Shown here piece by piece: positions 35,133 through 44,759 of a stretch of DNA of 64,000 nucleotides. A program made the position numbers and the translations under genes. Position 1 is the stretch's first letter, and every line of letters begins with the position of its first letter. Where the stretch lies: NCBI GenBank assembly GCA_965201045.1, contig OZ241746.1:3286001-3350000 (forward strand), read 5' to 3'. Under the pieces are notes generated by a model. The model made no database searches. It was given only the letters and a program-made list of their open reading frames with translations, and was not told the DNA's origin. The DNA is from JAPORK01 sp026710285. Lineage in GTDB: Bacteria; Pseudomonadota; Gammaproteobacteria; Pseudomonadales; Endozoicomonadaceae.

Positions 35133-37961
35133 ATGAAAATTTTTAAACTTAAAAGTAAATTACCATTGTTTCTGTCTACAGGTATATTGACAGGCAGCGC
35201 TGTGTTTTATTCATGCACTTATACACAAGCTACCAGTGCTCATAACGAAAATTCTGACACAAAAAAAACAGAGTCTTGTTCTTCTGATCAAAGTAAACAA
35301 AGGATATGTAAATCTGAACGTGATGATACAGAAGTTATACCTTCCTGTTTACCAAAAAACGATAGTCATTCAAAGCAAAGTAAATATCAGAACATGAAGC
35401 CTATTGCTGAAAAAAACAGCAATCATAAAAAAAAATACAACACCACTCTTAAAGAGCGGACAGTAGAAAAGAGTGAAAACATGCTTGACTGGGTTTCTGT
35501 TAACCAGTTACCTGATTTTTTAAAGGGTGATAAACGGTCCTGGTTATGTCAGGGAAATTATCTGGAACCTGATTGGTCTGGTCGTAATTTTAAGGGTAAT
35601 TCTAATGAAGCACCTGTTATTGCTAAAGCAGATCATTATAATTATGCAGCAGAAGAAAGTACTTTTACTGGGAATGTACATATTGAGCAGGGTAACCGTC
35701 TGATTGAAAGCGATCAGGCTTTTTTTGACAAAAAAAATAATCTTGCCTCACTAAAAGGTCATGTTTTACTTCGCCAGCCTGGCATTCTGATTATTGGCAG
35801 TCATGGAAAAATGAATACTGAAACAAATACTGTGCATATAAATGATGTTCAGTATGTACTGCAAAAAAAACATATCAGAGGAAGTGCTGCTGAAGTGACA
35901 CGGGATAAAAACCAGGTGCTTCATTTTAAAGATGCTGTTTACACCAGTGCTCCTCCTCACAATAATGCATGGGCGCTTAAAGCAAAAAAAATGACCATAA
36001 ATCCTGAAGCTGGCTGGGGTTCTGCTACTGATGCCACACTCAATATTGCCAACACACCGGTAATGTATACGCCTTATATTGATTTTCCTGTTGATAAACG
36101 CCGTAAAACAGGATCGCTTTATCCGGAAATAAGCCTGTCCAATAAGCGTGGGACAGAATATTTTCAGCCTTTTTATATTAATATTGCTCCTAATTATGAT
36201 GATACAATCATACCCAGAATAATGACCCGCCGTGGTTTTATGTTAAGCAATCAGTTTCGGTATTTACATGCTGACTCTCAGGGAGACACCGGGTTTAGCT
36301 ATCTGTTTGGTAAAGATGCACTAAAAGAAAAAAATCCATTTTATAACAGGCATCGCTGGTTTTTATTTTGGAAGCATCATCATCAGCTGACAAAAAACTG
36401 GGATGCTGATATAGATTATAACAAATCCGCTGATAAGAACTTTCTCAGAGATTTCGGAATGAATGGCTGGCTGCAAACTGATAATAATGCAGAGACTATT
36501 AATCAGAAATTACAACTGCGTTACCAACAAAACAGGCAAGATCACCGCTGGTCATTTGTGGCTAAAGCGCATCAATTTCAAAATATGGTGTTGGAAAAAA
36601 ATGATGCTTATAGTCGTTTGCCTCAGCTAACGTTAAACGGAGAAAATAAGTTAACACAGCAGTTGAGTGCACGTTATCTGTTAGATTATACTCGCTTCTG
36701 TCGCAATAAAGACTGGATGTACGTTGATAAAACAGAGTTAAATGATTCTTATAAATACAATTATAAACCAGGAACAGGGCTTAATAATGCTCAGGGTGAC
36801 CGTTCTTACATGGAAGGTCAGCTAAAATATCGTATTGATCGCTCTTATGGTTTTTGGGAATCTGGTGCAATTTACAAAGGAACGATGTATTCTCTGAAAA
36901 GTCTGCATTTAGATGAAGTGAGAAAGCAACTAAAAAGACCTTCCCTTAGTGAAACAAGCATGAATCATCCAAAGATGTTTGTTCCTTCATTTTATAGTGG
37001 TGCAGGACTGTTTTTTGATCGTTTATTTTCTTATGATCAACAAAACTATAAACAAACACTGGAACCACATGTACAATATGTCTACACTCCTTATGTTAAG
37101 AACCAGGACAAAATACCAATTTTTGATACCAGTGAAACTATTTTCAATTATGGCAATCTTTATAATATAAATCGTTTTAACGGATATGACCGTATCGGTG
37201 ACACTAACCATATTGCAGCGGGAGTTACTTCACGCATTCTGAATGATCAGGGCGCTGAAAAGTTCTTTTTTGGTCTCGGGCAGATTTATTATCTGAAAAA
37301 CAGAATTGCTTCTATAAATCCTGAGCAAATTGAGACTAATCAGAATAAATTTATTAATAAACAACAGCTTAATAGTCGTATTGCAGAAGCATATCAAGAC
37401 AGACAGTCTCCGCTTGCAACCAAAATATTATGGCATATGACGCCTGAATGGTCACTTTCGCAAGACTATGTTCATAATCTGAAGCATAATCGCATCGATC
37501 AATATACGGTTGGACTCAACGGAAGGTTTAAGCATAATTCTGTTTTTAATATAGGGTATAGTTATCTGAAACAACCAGATCGTATTGTTTTGACATCAAC
37601 AGGACAAAACACAGGAAAACAAGTAAATGGTGATTTAAACGTAGCTGAAACTTCTTTTGCTTTACCTTTAAATTCATTTACTAAATTAAAGGATTCCTTC
37701 AAAATTTTCGGAGCATGGTCTTATGACATAACAAATAAGCGGAATCTGAATAGAATGACAGGCATACAAGCAGACACTTGTAACTATCAGATTCGTCTTG
37801 TGTATCGCTCCTATGTTAATACCACAGAACGTGTAGAAGTCGCCAAAAAAAAACATGGGATATTTTTACAGTTTGTATTAAAAGGCTTAGGAGATGTCGC
37901 CGGAAATAATATGAATACAATTCTTAAAGGTATTAAAGGGTATCAGCCGGGTAATGAGTAA
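35133..37961 (+). CDS. lptD: LPS-assembly outer-membrane protein LptD
   Basis: LptD, with lipoprotein LptE, inserts LPS in the outer leaflet of the outer membrane. The 942 residues comprise an export signal, an unusual polar low-complexity extension to about residue 115 with five cysteines, the periplasmic OstA/jellyroll domain (FTGNVHIEQGNRLIESD), and a beta-barrel (FPVDKRRKTGSLYPEI; GLGQIYYL). Of the four cysteines that make the two disulfides in E. coli (31-724 and 173-725), equivalents of 31 (Cys139) and 724 (Cys883) are kept, while 173 is Ala273 and 725 is Asn884. The stop overlaps surA by eight bases. Confidence 0.95.
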   Translation: MKIFKLKSKLPLFLSTGILTGSAVFYSCTYTQATSAHNENSDTKKTESCSSDQSKQRICKSERDDTEVIPSCLPKNDSHSKQSKYQNMKPIAEKNSNHKKKYNTTLKERTVEKSENMLDWVSVNQLPDFLKGDKRSWLCQGNYLEPDWSGRNFKGNSNEAPVIAKADHYNYAAEESTFTGNVHIEQGNRLIESDQAFFDKKNNLASLKGHVLLRQPGILIIGSHGKMNTETNTVHINDVQYVLQKKHIRGSAAEVTRDKNQVLHFKDAVYTSAPPHNNAWALKAKKMTINPEAGWGSATDATLNIANTPVMYTPYIDFPVDKRRKTGSLYPEISLSNKRGTEYFQPFYINIAPNYDDTIIPRIMTRRGFMLSNQFRYLHADSQGDTGFSYLFGKDALKEKNPFYNRHRWFLFWKHHHQLTKNWDADIDYNKSADKNFLRDFGMNGWLQTDNNAETINQKLQLRYQQNRQDHRWSFVAKAHQFQNMVLEKNDAYSRLPQLTLNGENKLTQQLSARYLLDYTRFCRNKDWMYVDKTELNDSYKYNYKPGTGLNNAQGDRSYMEGQLKYRIDRSYGFWESGAIYKGTMYSLKSLHLDEVRKQLKRPSLSETSMNHPKMFVPSFYSGAGLFFDRLFSYDQQNYKQTLEPHVQYVYTPYVKNQDKIPIFDTSETIFNYGNLYNINRFNGYDRIGDTNHIAAGVTSRILNDQGAEKFFFGLGQIYYLKNRIASINPEQIETNQNKFINKQQLNSRIAEAYQDRQSPLATKILWHMTPEWSLSQDYVHNLKHNRIDQYTVGLNGRFKHNSVFNIGYSYLKQPDRIVLTSTGQNTGKQVNGDLNVAETSFALPLNSFTKLKDSFKIFGAWSYDITNKRNLNRMTGIQADTCNYQIRLVYRSYVNTTERVEVAKKKHGIFLQFVLKGLGDVAGNNMNTILKGIKGYQPGNE

Positions 37962-39276
37962 TATGATTAAATCAGGTATTCAACATTTATTAAAAGTAAC
38001 CACTAAAATTTTATGGAGTACTTTTCTCACTGTTTTTTTATTATCCACAATGGTTTCAGCTAAAGTCGAACTGTTAGATAAAATTGTAGCGATTGTTAAT
38101 AACAGTGCAATTATGCAGAGTGAACTCAATAGCAGATTAAGGCATATTGAACAAAATATGCACAATCAAGGTGTTAAAGCGCCACCCTCTGATGCATTGA
38201 AAAAACATGCGCTGGAATTTATGATTGCTGAAGAGCTACAATTTCAGCAGGCAAAAAAACAGGGTGTCAATATTTCTGCTGAGGAACTCAATGAAGCTGT
38301 ACAGGATCTGGCCAAAAAAAATAATCTTTCATTGAGTCAGTTTAAAGAATCGCTCAAAGTTGATCATGTAACGCTGGATCAGGTTAAAGCGCAACTATAT
38401 CGTGAAATGATGATTGCTCATGTACAGGAAATGAGCGTTATAAAAAAAATTCATATTTCTGAGCAGGAAATTAAGAGATATCTTGATTCTCCTCAGGGAG
38501 AAAAGCACCAACAATATCACTTTGCACATATTTTAATTGCAGTCCCTCAAAATGCATCTGCTGATGAAACCGGGCGAATAGAACAAAAAGCAAAGACTAT
38601 TTATGATGAGTTAAGTAAAAATCCAGATGATTTTGGCAATATAGCAATTAAAGAATCTGCCGGACAATTTGCTTTAAAGGGTGGTGATTTGGGATGGCGT
38701 TCATCTGATCAGCTGCCTGACCTGTTTCTTGAGGCAGCAAAAGGTCTGCAGGTGGGTCAAATTACAAAACCGATAAAAAACTCCAGTGGTTTTCATATTA
38801 TTAAACTTATTGGAATAAAAAGTAGCCAGCACCATATTCAGACATTGTATCATGTGAGGCATATTCTTATTGCACCTAATGAGATTCGCTCTAGTATAGA
38901 AGCACATGGACTGGCAAATAAAATTTATCGAATGCTTAGAAGTGGAGAAGATTTTTCAAAGTTAGCCCGGTCTTATTCTGATGATAAGAATTCTTCGTTA
39001 AACGGTGGTGACTTAGCATGGATTGCTACAGACACGCTAGATCCTCATTTTGCAAAGGAAGTGACCACATTACCAATAAATACGATTAGTCATCCGGTTA
39101 GAACTGCATTTGGATGGCATATCATTGAAGTTTTAGGTAAAAAGAAAGAAGATGTTAGTGAAAAGTTACAAAAAGAACAAGTACGTGAAATCCTTACAAA
39201 ACGTAAATTTGAAGAACAGTTACCCATATGGATAGATAATTTAAAGCGTGCTGCTTATATTAAAATGAACTTGTAG
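37954..39276 (+). CDS. surA: Periplasmic chaperone and peptidyl-prolyl isomerase SurA
   Basis: SurA escorts outer-membrane proteins, including LptD, through the periplasm. The 440-residue product has a signal peptide (LWSTFLTVFLLSTMVSA), the N-terminal chaperone domain (LLDKIVAIVNNSAIMQSEL), two parvulin domains (HFAHILIAVP and GGDLGWRSSDQLP; VRHILIAP and GGDLAWI) and the C-terminal helix. It overlaps the lptD stop by eight bases. ATG 37963 is an alternative start, equally compatible with the signal peptide. Confidence 0.96.
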   Translation: MSNMIKSGIQHLLKVTTKILWSTFLTVFLLSTMVSAKVELLDKIVAIVNNSAIMQSELNSRLRHIEQNMHNQGVKAPPSDALKKHALEFMIAEELQFQQAKKQGVNISAEELNEAVQDLAKKNNLSLSQFKESLKVDHVTLDQVKAQLYREMMIAHVQEMSVIKKIHISEQEIKRYLDSPQGEKHQQYHFAHILIAVPQNASADETGRIEQKAKTIYDELSKNPDDFGNIAIKESAGQFALKGGDLGWRSSDQLPDLFLEAAKGLQVGQITKPIKNSSGFHIIKLIGIKSSQHHIQTLYHVRHILIAPNEIRSSIEAHGLANKIYRMLRSGEDFSKLARSYSDDKNSSLNGGDLAWIATDTLDPHFAKEVTTLPINTISHPVRTAFGWHIIEVLGKKKEDVSEKLQKEQVREILTKRKFEEQLPIWIDNLKRAAYIKMNL

Positions 39277-39425
39277 TCATGTATTAAACAATGCAACATT
39301 ATAAAACCTATGAGTTTTGTCTTTTATTTAAATTTTTCCGGAGAAAATTTACTAAAAAAGATAACTCATCCTGTATATGTTGTGTACATTGCACAATAAA
39401 GACCAACTACTTTTGTGAATAATTT

Positions 39426-40421
39426 ATGACTCAACAAGCTTTACCTGCTATTGCCATAACAACAGGGGAACCGGCGGGAATAGGACCTGACATCTGTTTA
39501 AAACTGGCTTGTCACTCTTTGCCTGCCAGTTTAGTCTTTATTGGTTGTCCGGTACTTCTAGCACAACGTGCACAACAGTTGAATCTTAATATCAATATCA
39601 AAAAATTTGATCCAAATAAACCACTATCAACGCATAAAAAAGGCAGTATGACAGTCTTTGCTCACAGCACAGATACGACTGTTTATCCGGGCGTTCTCGA
39701 TGAGCGTAACAGTCGCTATGTGCTGGATCTTCTTCAAAAAGCAGTGGATGGTTATAATGCCGGCATTTTTGCAGGTATTGTCACTGCACCTGTGCATAAA
39801 GGAATTATTAATAAAGCAGGCATTCCTTTTTCTGGTCATACTGAGTGGTTTGCAGAAGCAACACATACACACAAGGTGGTAATGATGCTCGCCTGTGAAG
39901 GTTTACGGGTTGCATTAGCTACAACGCATTTACCTTTGTCGCAGGTTCCGTCTGCGATTACTGAAGATAGAATAAAAGAGGTATTGACCATTTTACATAC
40001 ACAACTACAAAAAAAATTTGCTATTGCAGATCCGCATATTTTTATTTGTGGGTTAAATCCACACGCAGGAGAAAATGGTTATCTTGGCAGAGAAGAGATT
40101 GATACTATTATCCCTGCTATACAGAAGTGTCGTGATCAGGGTATGAAACTAACCGGACCTTTACCAGCAGATACGCTGTTCAGTCCGACTAACTTAAAGG
40201 CAGCTGATGCTGTTCTGGCCATGTATCATGACCAGGGATTACCCGTACTCAAATTTAAAGGTTTTGGTGAGGCGGTTAACATTACATTGGGCTTACCTTT
40301 TGTAAGAGTTTCTGTTGACCATGGAACAGCCCTTGATTTAGCCGGAACAGGAATGGCCAGAGAAAACAGCTTACGTCAGACCGTAAACTATTTATTAAAA
40401 ATGTTAAAAGTGCCTCTTTAA
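39426..40421 (+). CDS. pdxA: 4-hydroxythreonine-4-phosphate dehydrogenase
   Basis: PdxA oxidises 4-phosphohydroxy-L-threonine in the DXP-dependent vitamin B6 pathway. 331 residues, full length. Motifs: ITTGEPAGIGPDICLKLA, TAPVHKGIINKAG, and the three metal-binding His in FSGHTEWFA, GLNPHAGENG and AMYHDQGLPVLK, then NITLGLPFVRVSVDHGTA. It follows surA by 149 bases, in the conserved lptD-surA-pdxA order; ksgA, the usual next gene, is missing and mobile sequence follows. Confidence 0.97.
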   Translation: MTQQALPAIAITTGEPAGIGPDICLKLACHSLPASLVFIGCPVLLAQRAQQLNLNINIKKFDPNKPLSTHKKGSMTVFAHSTDTTVYPGVLDERNSRYVLDLLQKAVDGYNAGIFAGIVTAPVHKGIINKAGIPFSGHTEWFAEATHTHKVVMMLACEGLRVALATTHLPLSQVPSAITEDRIKEVLTILHTQLQKKFAIADPHIFICGLNPHAGENGYLGREEIDTIIPAIQKCRDQGMKLTGPLPADTLFSPTNLKAADAVLAMYHDQGLPVLKFKGFGEAVNITLGLPFVRVSVDHGTALDLAGTGMARENSLRQTVNYLLKMLKVPL

Positions 40422-40800
40422 GTGCAGTGATATCTCTTCCGGATCAAACCCGAGTTAATATATTTGTAACTATTCAGCCATACTTTAACGCTATCCATGA
40501 ACTTAAAATCAATAGCTTATCCAGCTCTGATAAAAAATTTAGTGCTTAAATACCCAAGAAGAAGTTTATTTTATGTCTTTTCTGATCGTATATAATTGTT
40601 AAAATTTTCTAACTGTTTGTTTTGTTTTGTTTTGAAAAAATACCTCTAAATAGTTACATATATTTTTACAGTAATATAGACACTACTAAAAATTTCTTAT
40701 AAGTTATTGATTTTTAATCTTTTAATTTAATCTATGTATAAGTTTAAAACGAGCATAAAAAATATTTTGAGTTTATATTTGGTTATGATACACTCTCCCT
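40422..40800. other. Gene-free stretch after pdxA
   Basis: About 380 AT-rich bases with no gene, clear terminator or repeat before the family-B element at 40801. Confidence 0.45.
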
Positions 40801-41178
40801 TAATTAGTCGCCTCTGAAAAACATCTAAACAGTTGTTTTAAAAGCTATTTAATAGTATTTTAACAAAAATTTCGACCAGTTTTTATATGATCAAGCAATT
40901 TTTCTAGTCGAAATTTGTTCAAAACAGAGCTTTTAATACATCCTGATAATTGGTTATAATGAGAATGAAAAATGATTGAAAGAAATTCAATATACACAAC
41001 GAAGGTATAATTTATTTTTCATTATATAGCTGATTACCATAAAATAACGAAACAAAATAAAAATTTTTTGTCGTTTTTTTGTTATTTGTATGACGTATAA
41101 CTTGGAATTAAAATTTTGTTGAATTTAATCTGAAATAAATTATGCGTTAAAATTATATTTTTCAGGAGCGACTAATTA
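40801..41178. mobile_element. 378-bp inverted-repeat element (family B), copy 2
   Basis: The same length, ends (TAATTAGTCGCCTCTGAAAAA and near complement) and internal stem as copy 1 at 3780-4157, with many point differences spread along it. It ends 35 bases before the ATG of the split gene at 41213, so it may supply or displace that gene's promoter. Confidence 0.75.
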
Positions 41179-41230
41179 CTGTAAAACAGATTTAACCTAT
41201 AAAGAGTTTTTTATGAATGTAAATAAGCAT

Positions 41231-41278
41231 ACTACTACTACTACTACTACTGCTACTGCTACTACTGCTACTAATACT
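41231..41278 (+). repeat. ACT/GCT trinucleotide tract coding for Thr/Ala
   Basis: Sixteen triplets, mostly ACT with GCT variants and one AAT, start at codon 7 of the split gene. Slippage would add or remove whole residues without changing frame, so the length of the Thr/Ala tract may vary between strains. Confidence 0.85.
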
Positions 41279-41440
41279 ATTATTGATCGCCTGGGAAAAA
41301 CCATCAAAGCAAGCAGTGCACATGTTCATCATGGTATACTTGAAAATTGTATCAAGCATGCACAAATGGATTGGATTAATAGTCCTTACCGGGAATTTGC
41401 TAAAACTATCACAGCGCAGCACTTATGTGATTTTAAAAAA

Positions 41441-41789
41441 AATGTTTCAGTTTTCACTTTCGGATCCAGTGTAGCATTCTCAAGAAATAGAAATGAAGAT
41501 CCTGCTGAAAACAGAAAAACCATTACCCAGGAAGAAAAGCTAGAGATACCAGCCAGTAATGCAGAAGGATCTGGTAACATTGTCCAGGGTTCCCAGTCTG
41601 CTGTGGCAAATGACCCAAAAAATGTTCCAGTTTCAACTTTCGGATCCAGTGTAGCACCCTCAAGATATGGAAATGAAGATCCTGCTGAAAACAGAACAAC
41701 CATTACCCTGGAAGAAAAGCCAAAGATGCCAGCCAGTAATGCAGAAGGATCTGGTAACATTGTCCAGGGTTCCCAGTCTGCTGTGGCAA
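41441..41789 (+). repeat. Two direct repeats of 180-bp period inside the split gene
   Basis: 41441-41609 and 41621-41789 are nearly identical at a 180-base offset. Both share cggatccagtgtagc, tgaagatcctgctgaaaac and the block ending cccagtctgctgtggca. They encode two 60-residue protein repeats and look like a recent in-frame duplication. Confidence 0.9.
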
Positions 41790-41969
41790 CAGAAAGATAT
41801 CGGGCAGCACGAGAAAAATTAACAGCTCAGGAGCGAAAAGAGTTAATTTTTCTTCGGTTGACGGATTCCGAGTTAACAAATCGACAAATCGTTGTATTGT
41901 ACACAAAGATAGCAATAAGTTTTAATATGTTATTAAATGATTTAAAAAAAAATGCCCCCAAACCACTAA

Positions 41970-43537
41970 CCCGAATATTTCATACCTAAAAGAGATTTTT
42001 AGCAGGTTTTATGTTATAATTCAATTAGTTAAAACATAAAATCGTATGGAGTTTTTTATAGCAATGTGTAGTCAGTTCCCTGTCAATTTTCCATCTGTAA
42101 AGAACCGTAAAATTCAAACTGAGTTCAGCGGTGGTGACATAACCAGTGATGGTGGTGTAATGTTACTGAGATCAGCAGATGAAAAACTAAATTTATTACG
42201 TGATGTGAATAAAGAATTACCTGATGCCCGAGACCCTAAACTTATTAAACATTCTCAGCTGAGTTTACTTCGACAGCGTATTTTTGGTATATGTCTGGGT
42301 TATGACGATCTTAATGATCATAATACATTACGTAATGATCCTGCTTTGCAATCTGCAGTAAACAGAGTTGATCCTCTGGCGAGTCAATCTACTTTATGTC
42401 GTTTAGAAAATCGTACAGACCGTCAAGCAGCATTAAAAATACACGAGATAATAATTAAAAAATTTATCACTTCATTTAATCAACCACCCGATAAATTAAT
42501 TCTTGATTTTGATGCAACGGATGATCGTGTTCATGGTCACCAGGAAGGACGTGCTTTTCATGGTTATTATGATCATCACTGTTTCCTTCCGCTCTATGTT
42601 TTTTGTGGAGAAAAACTTCTTGTTTCATATCTGCGCCCCGGCAATAGCGATGGTTTCCAACATGCATGGGCAATTTTGAGTTTATTAGTAAAACGATTGC
42701 GAAAACAGTGGTCGAAAGTGAAAATTATTGTTCGTGGAGATAGTGGATTTTGCCGTAAAGAAATGTTGTCCTGGTGTGAAAAAAATGATGTTGACTATAT
42801 TGTGGGTATTCCTCAAAACAAACGACTGAACAAAATGATTCAGTCAGACGTTAATGAAGCCAAAGAAGAATATGAAAAAACTCAGCAAAAAATTCGAAAG
42901 TTTAAAAATTTGCAATATGCTGCAGGCAGCTGGAATTGTGAGCGTCGAATAATTGTAAAAATAGAACATCTTGAAAAAGGGAGTAATCCACGATTTATCG
43001 TTACCAATCTTGAAGGAGCAGCATCAGATTTATATGATGATGTGTATTGCGCAAGAGGTGAAATGGAGAATCGAATCAAAGAGCAACAGTTAGATTTATT
43101 TGCAGATCGGACTAGTTGTCATTCCTGGTGGGCAAACCAATTTCGTTTATTACTATCATCATTAGCTTATATTTTACTAGAACAGATTCGAGTAAATTTG
43201 GTCGGGACAGAATTGGCTCGGGCACAAGCAGGTACAATTCGGTTAAAGTTACTCAAGATTGGGGCAGTAATTCTTAGAAATAGTAGGCGTATACGATTTC
43301 TTTTGTCCAGTGCTTATCCTTACAAACGGCTTTTTCAAGAGATAGCTGAGCGGCTTAATCCTGGCTAGCAAAGAAGAAATGCTGTTCCCGGCATGTTGAC
43401 AAATAATGGGGTAAGGGGGTTTTATGCCTGAAAAATGGAAAATACGCTCAAAATAGTAAAAAATCACACCAAAAAAACAATAGATGTCTTCTACGTGCAT
43501 AAGTTCGCTCTATTTTTTAGGGTATGAAATATTCGGG
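41970..43537 (+). mobile_element. Complete IS1380-family insertion sequence
   Basis: The ends are inverted repeats: CCCGAATATTTCATACC (41970-41986) continuing TAAAA, and at the right the complement of CCCGAATATTTCATACCC ending at 43537. Target-site duplication CTAA is at 41966-41969 and 43538-43541. The 1568-bp element carries one intact transposase gene (42046-43368). Precise removal restores the host gene. Confidence 0.92.
42046..43368 (+). CDS. IS1380-family transposase
   Basis: The 440-residue DDE transposase appears intact. Signatures: EFSGGDITSDGGVMLLR near the N-terminus, LDFDATDDRVHGHQEG with the first catalytic Asp, KIIVRGDSGFCRKEM with the second Asp, and GEMENRIKEQQLDLFADRTS with the Glu, followed by the family's WWANQFRLLLSSLAY. 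With intact ends and transposase, the element may still be active. Two in-frame starts (42046, 42064) are possible. Confidence 0.95.
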   Translation: MEFFIAMCSQFPVNFPSVKNRKIQTEFSGGDITSDGGVMLLRSADEKLNLLRDVNKELPDARDPKLIKHSQLSLLRQRIFGICLGYDDLNDHNTLRNDPALQSAVNRVDPLASQSTLCRLENRTDRQAALKIHEIIIKKFITSFNQPPDKLILDFDATDDRVHGHQEGRAFHGYYDHHCFLPLYVFCGEKLLVSYLRPGNSDGFQHAWAILSLLVKRLRKQWSKVKIIVRGDSGFCRKEMLSWCEKNDVDYIVGIPQNKRLNKMIQSDVNEAKEEYEKTQQKIRKFKNLQYAAGSWNCERRIIVKIEHLEKGSNPRFIVTNLEGAASDLYDDVYCARGEMENRIKEQQLDLFADRTSCHSWWANQFRLLLSSLAYILLEQIRVNLVGTELARAQAGTIRLKLLKIGAVILRNSRRIRFLLSSAYPYKRLFQEIAERLNPG

Positions 43538-44404
43538 CTAATACCATTAATCGAGAAAATACAGAGTATACACGCTAATTCAGGAGCAAATCAGGGTCCT
43601 AAAAAGATAAAACATGAAAAAGTACTGATAGCATGGTACAGAGATTACATTAAAGATAATGGCGGAGAGCAAACTCAGTTTGGTAATAACACTTCACTAT
43701 TTCCTGTAATTAGAGACAAAATGAAAGAACTCCTTGATATTGCACCCGATCCAATAGATATAACGTGTCCTCCCCAGGATAAGCCGTACTGTGGTTTGGA
43801 TGTTGAAACCCATTTCCGGATACAAAAATTATTAAGATGGGACAAACCTCTGGATGGAATTGCCAGCTTACACAAAATTACCCCTGAATATGTAGATAAG
43901 TATATCCGGATTCCTTTTTCTGAAGCTGAACAAAAAGAGTTAGTTATGGGCATGTTGTTGGATAGAAAACAATCTTATTTTTTTATGGAAAGATATAAAG
44001 AAGATCATTTACCTGCTTTCCGTTTCTTCGATAAGTTTGGAGAAAAGTCTGGACCACTACCCTCTTTGGTCAAAAAGACAATAAAGATTTTGCGTGGCCA
44101 AGTTAGCAAACAGAAAAGAATTGACGATTCTGAACAGTTAAAACGAGAATGGTACGCCAATCTTAATCCCAAAGCAGATAAGAACATATCCATGCAGGAG
44201 ATTGATGATGAAATAAGAAGACGGATAAATGTTTTTTTTGAATCTTCCGCAAAGGAATCTTCCGCAAACAATTCCAGAAAAAGATCAGGTGATCCGATTA
44301 ACAATTATCTGCCACAACCAAAAATAAGAGCTATTGCTCATGATACTGAAACAAGTGAACAGAATAAACCGTTATATAAGGCAGAACGTATCATAACACT
44401 ATAG

Positions 44405-44613
44405 GCGATATGAATTTTTAAAGAGTCAGCTTGCCAGTAGTTTCGATATATCAGAACCAGTGACTAAATGTACAGAAATGTGCGCATTATTAGTTAATTG
44501 CATTTGCTATCTGCCGAGGAGTAGACCGTGGGAACTTCCCCCACATTATCCAGCCTCGTAAAAACCTGAAATAAGCGAGGCTAGCTAAGCTGTAGATTTG
44601 ATAAGGAGATGAG
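44405..44613. other. Short intergenic stretch with a hairpin
   Basis: AGCCTCG (44552-44558) and CGAGGCT (44576-44582) form a 7-bp stem after the split gene, without a U tract. It is a possible weak terminator. Confidence 0.35.
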
Positions 44614-44758
44614 GTTCGGAATTCATCATGGCGCAATGGCTATTAAAATAAGCCATTACTTAAGGCGCCGAATATATGACCGTGAACCAAATATAGTTAA
44701 TCAATTATTTGCAATCAGAGGTGTGTCCTTGTGCCCATATATATGTATAAGAGTATGC
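44614..44758. repeat. Dispersed repeat R1, uninterrupted copy
   Basis: gttcggaattcatcatgg to tatgtataagagtatgc. It matches 62064-62128 plus 62366-62442, where a Tn5-like MITE interrupts it. Here GAATATATG (44670-44678) occurs once, so this copy shows the unfilled target site. Its right end touches the last codon of the minus-strand gene at 44760. Confidence 0.8.
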
Positions 44759-44759
44759 A

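Larger units (their letters stand above)
41213..44404 (+). pseudogene. Repeat-containing 539-residue protein gene, split by an IS1380-family element
   Basis: The 5' part (41213-41969) and 3' part (43538-44404) are separated by a complete IS with CTAA on both sides. Deleting the IS and one CTAA joins them in the same frame (NAPKPL-IPLIEKIQ) with no stop, giving 540 codons, so this was one gene and the insertion looks recent. The protein has no signal peptide. It starts with a Thr/Ala triplet tract, then has two 60-residue tandem repeats (TFGSSVA...NEDPAENR...ASNAEGSGNIVQGSQSAVA). The C-terminal half is charged with NISMQEIDDEIRRRIN. No family is recognised; it may be a secreted effector. AAAGAG precedes the ATG. 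Confidence 0.85.

Noticed and set aside
35133..35250. LptD as a lipoprotein because of Cys28
   Set aside because: The residues before Cys (VFYSC) do not fit a lipobox, and LptD is a beta-barrel protein.
41192..41422. Ser-rich minus-strand frame
   Set aside because: An antisense shadow of the ACT triplet tract.
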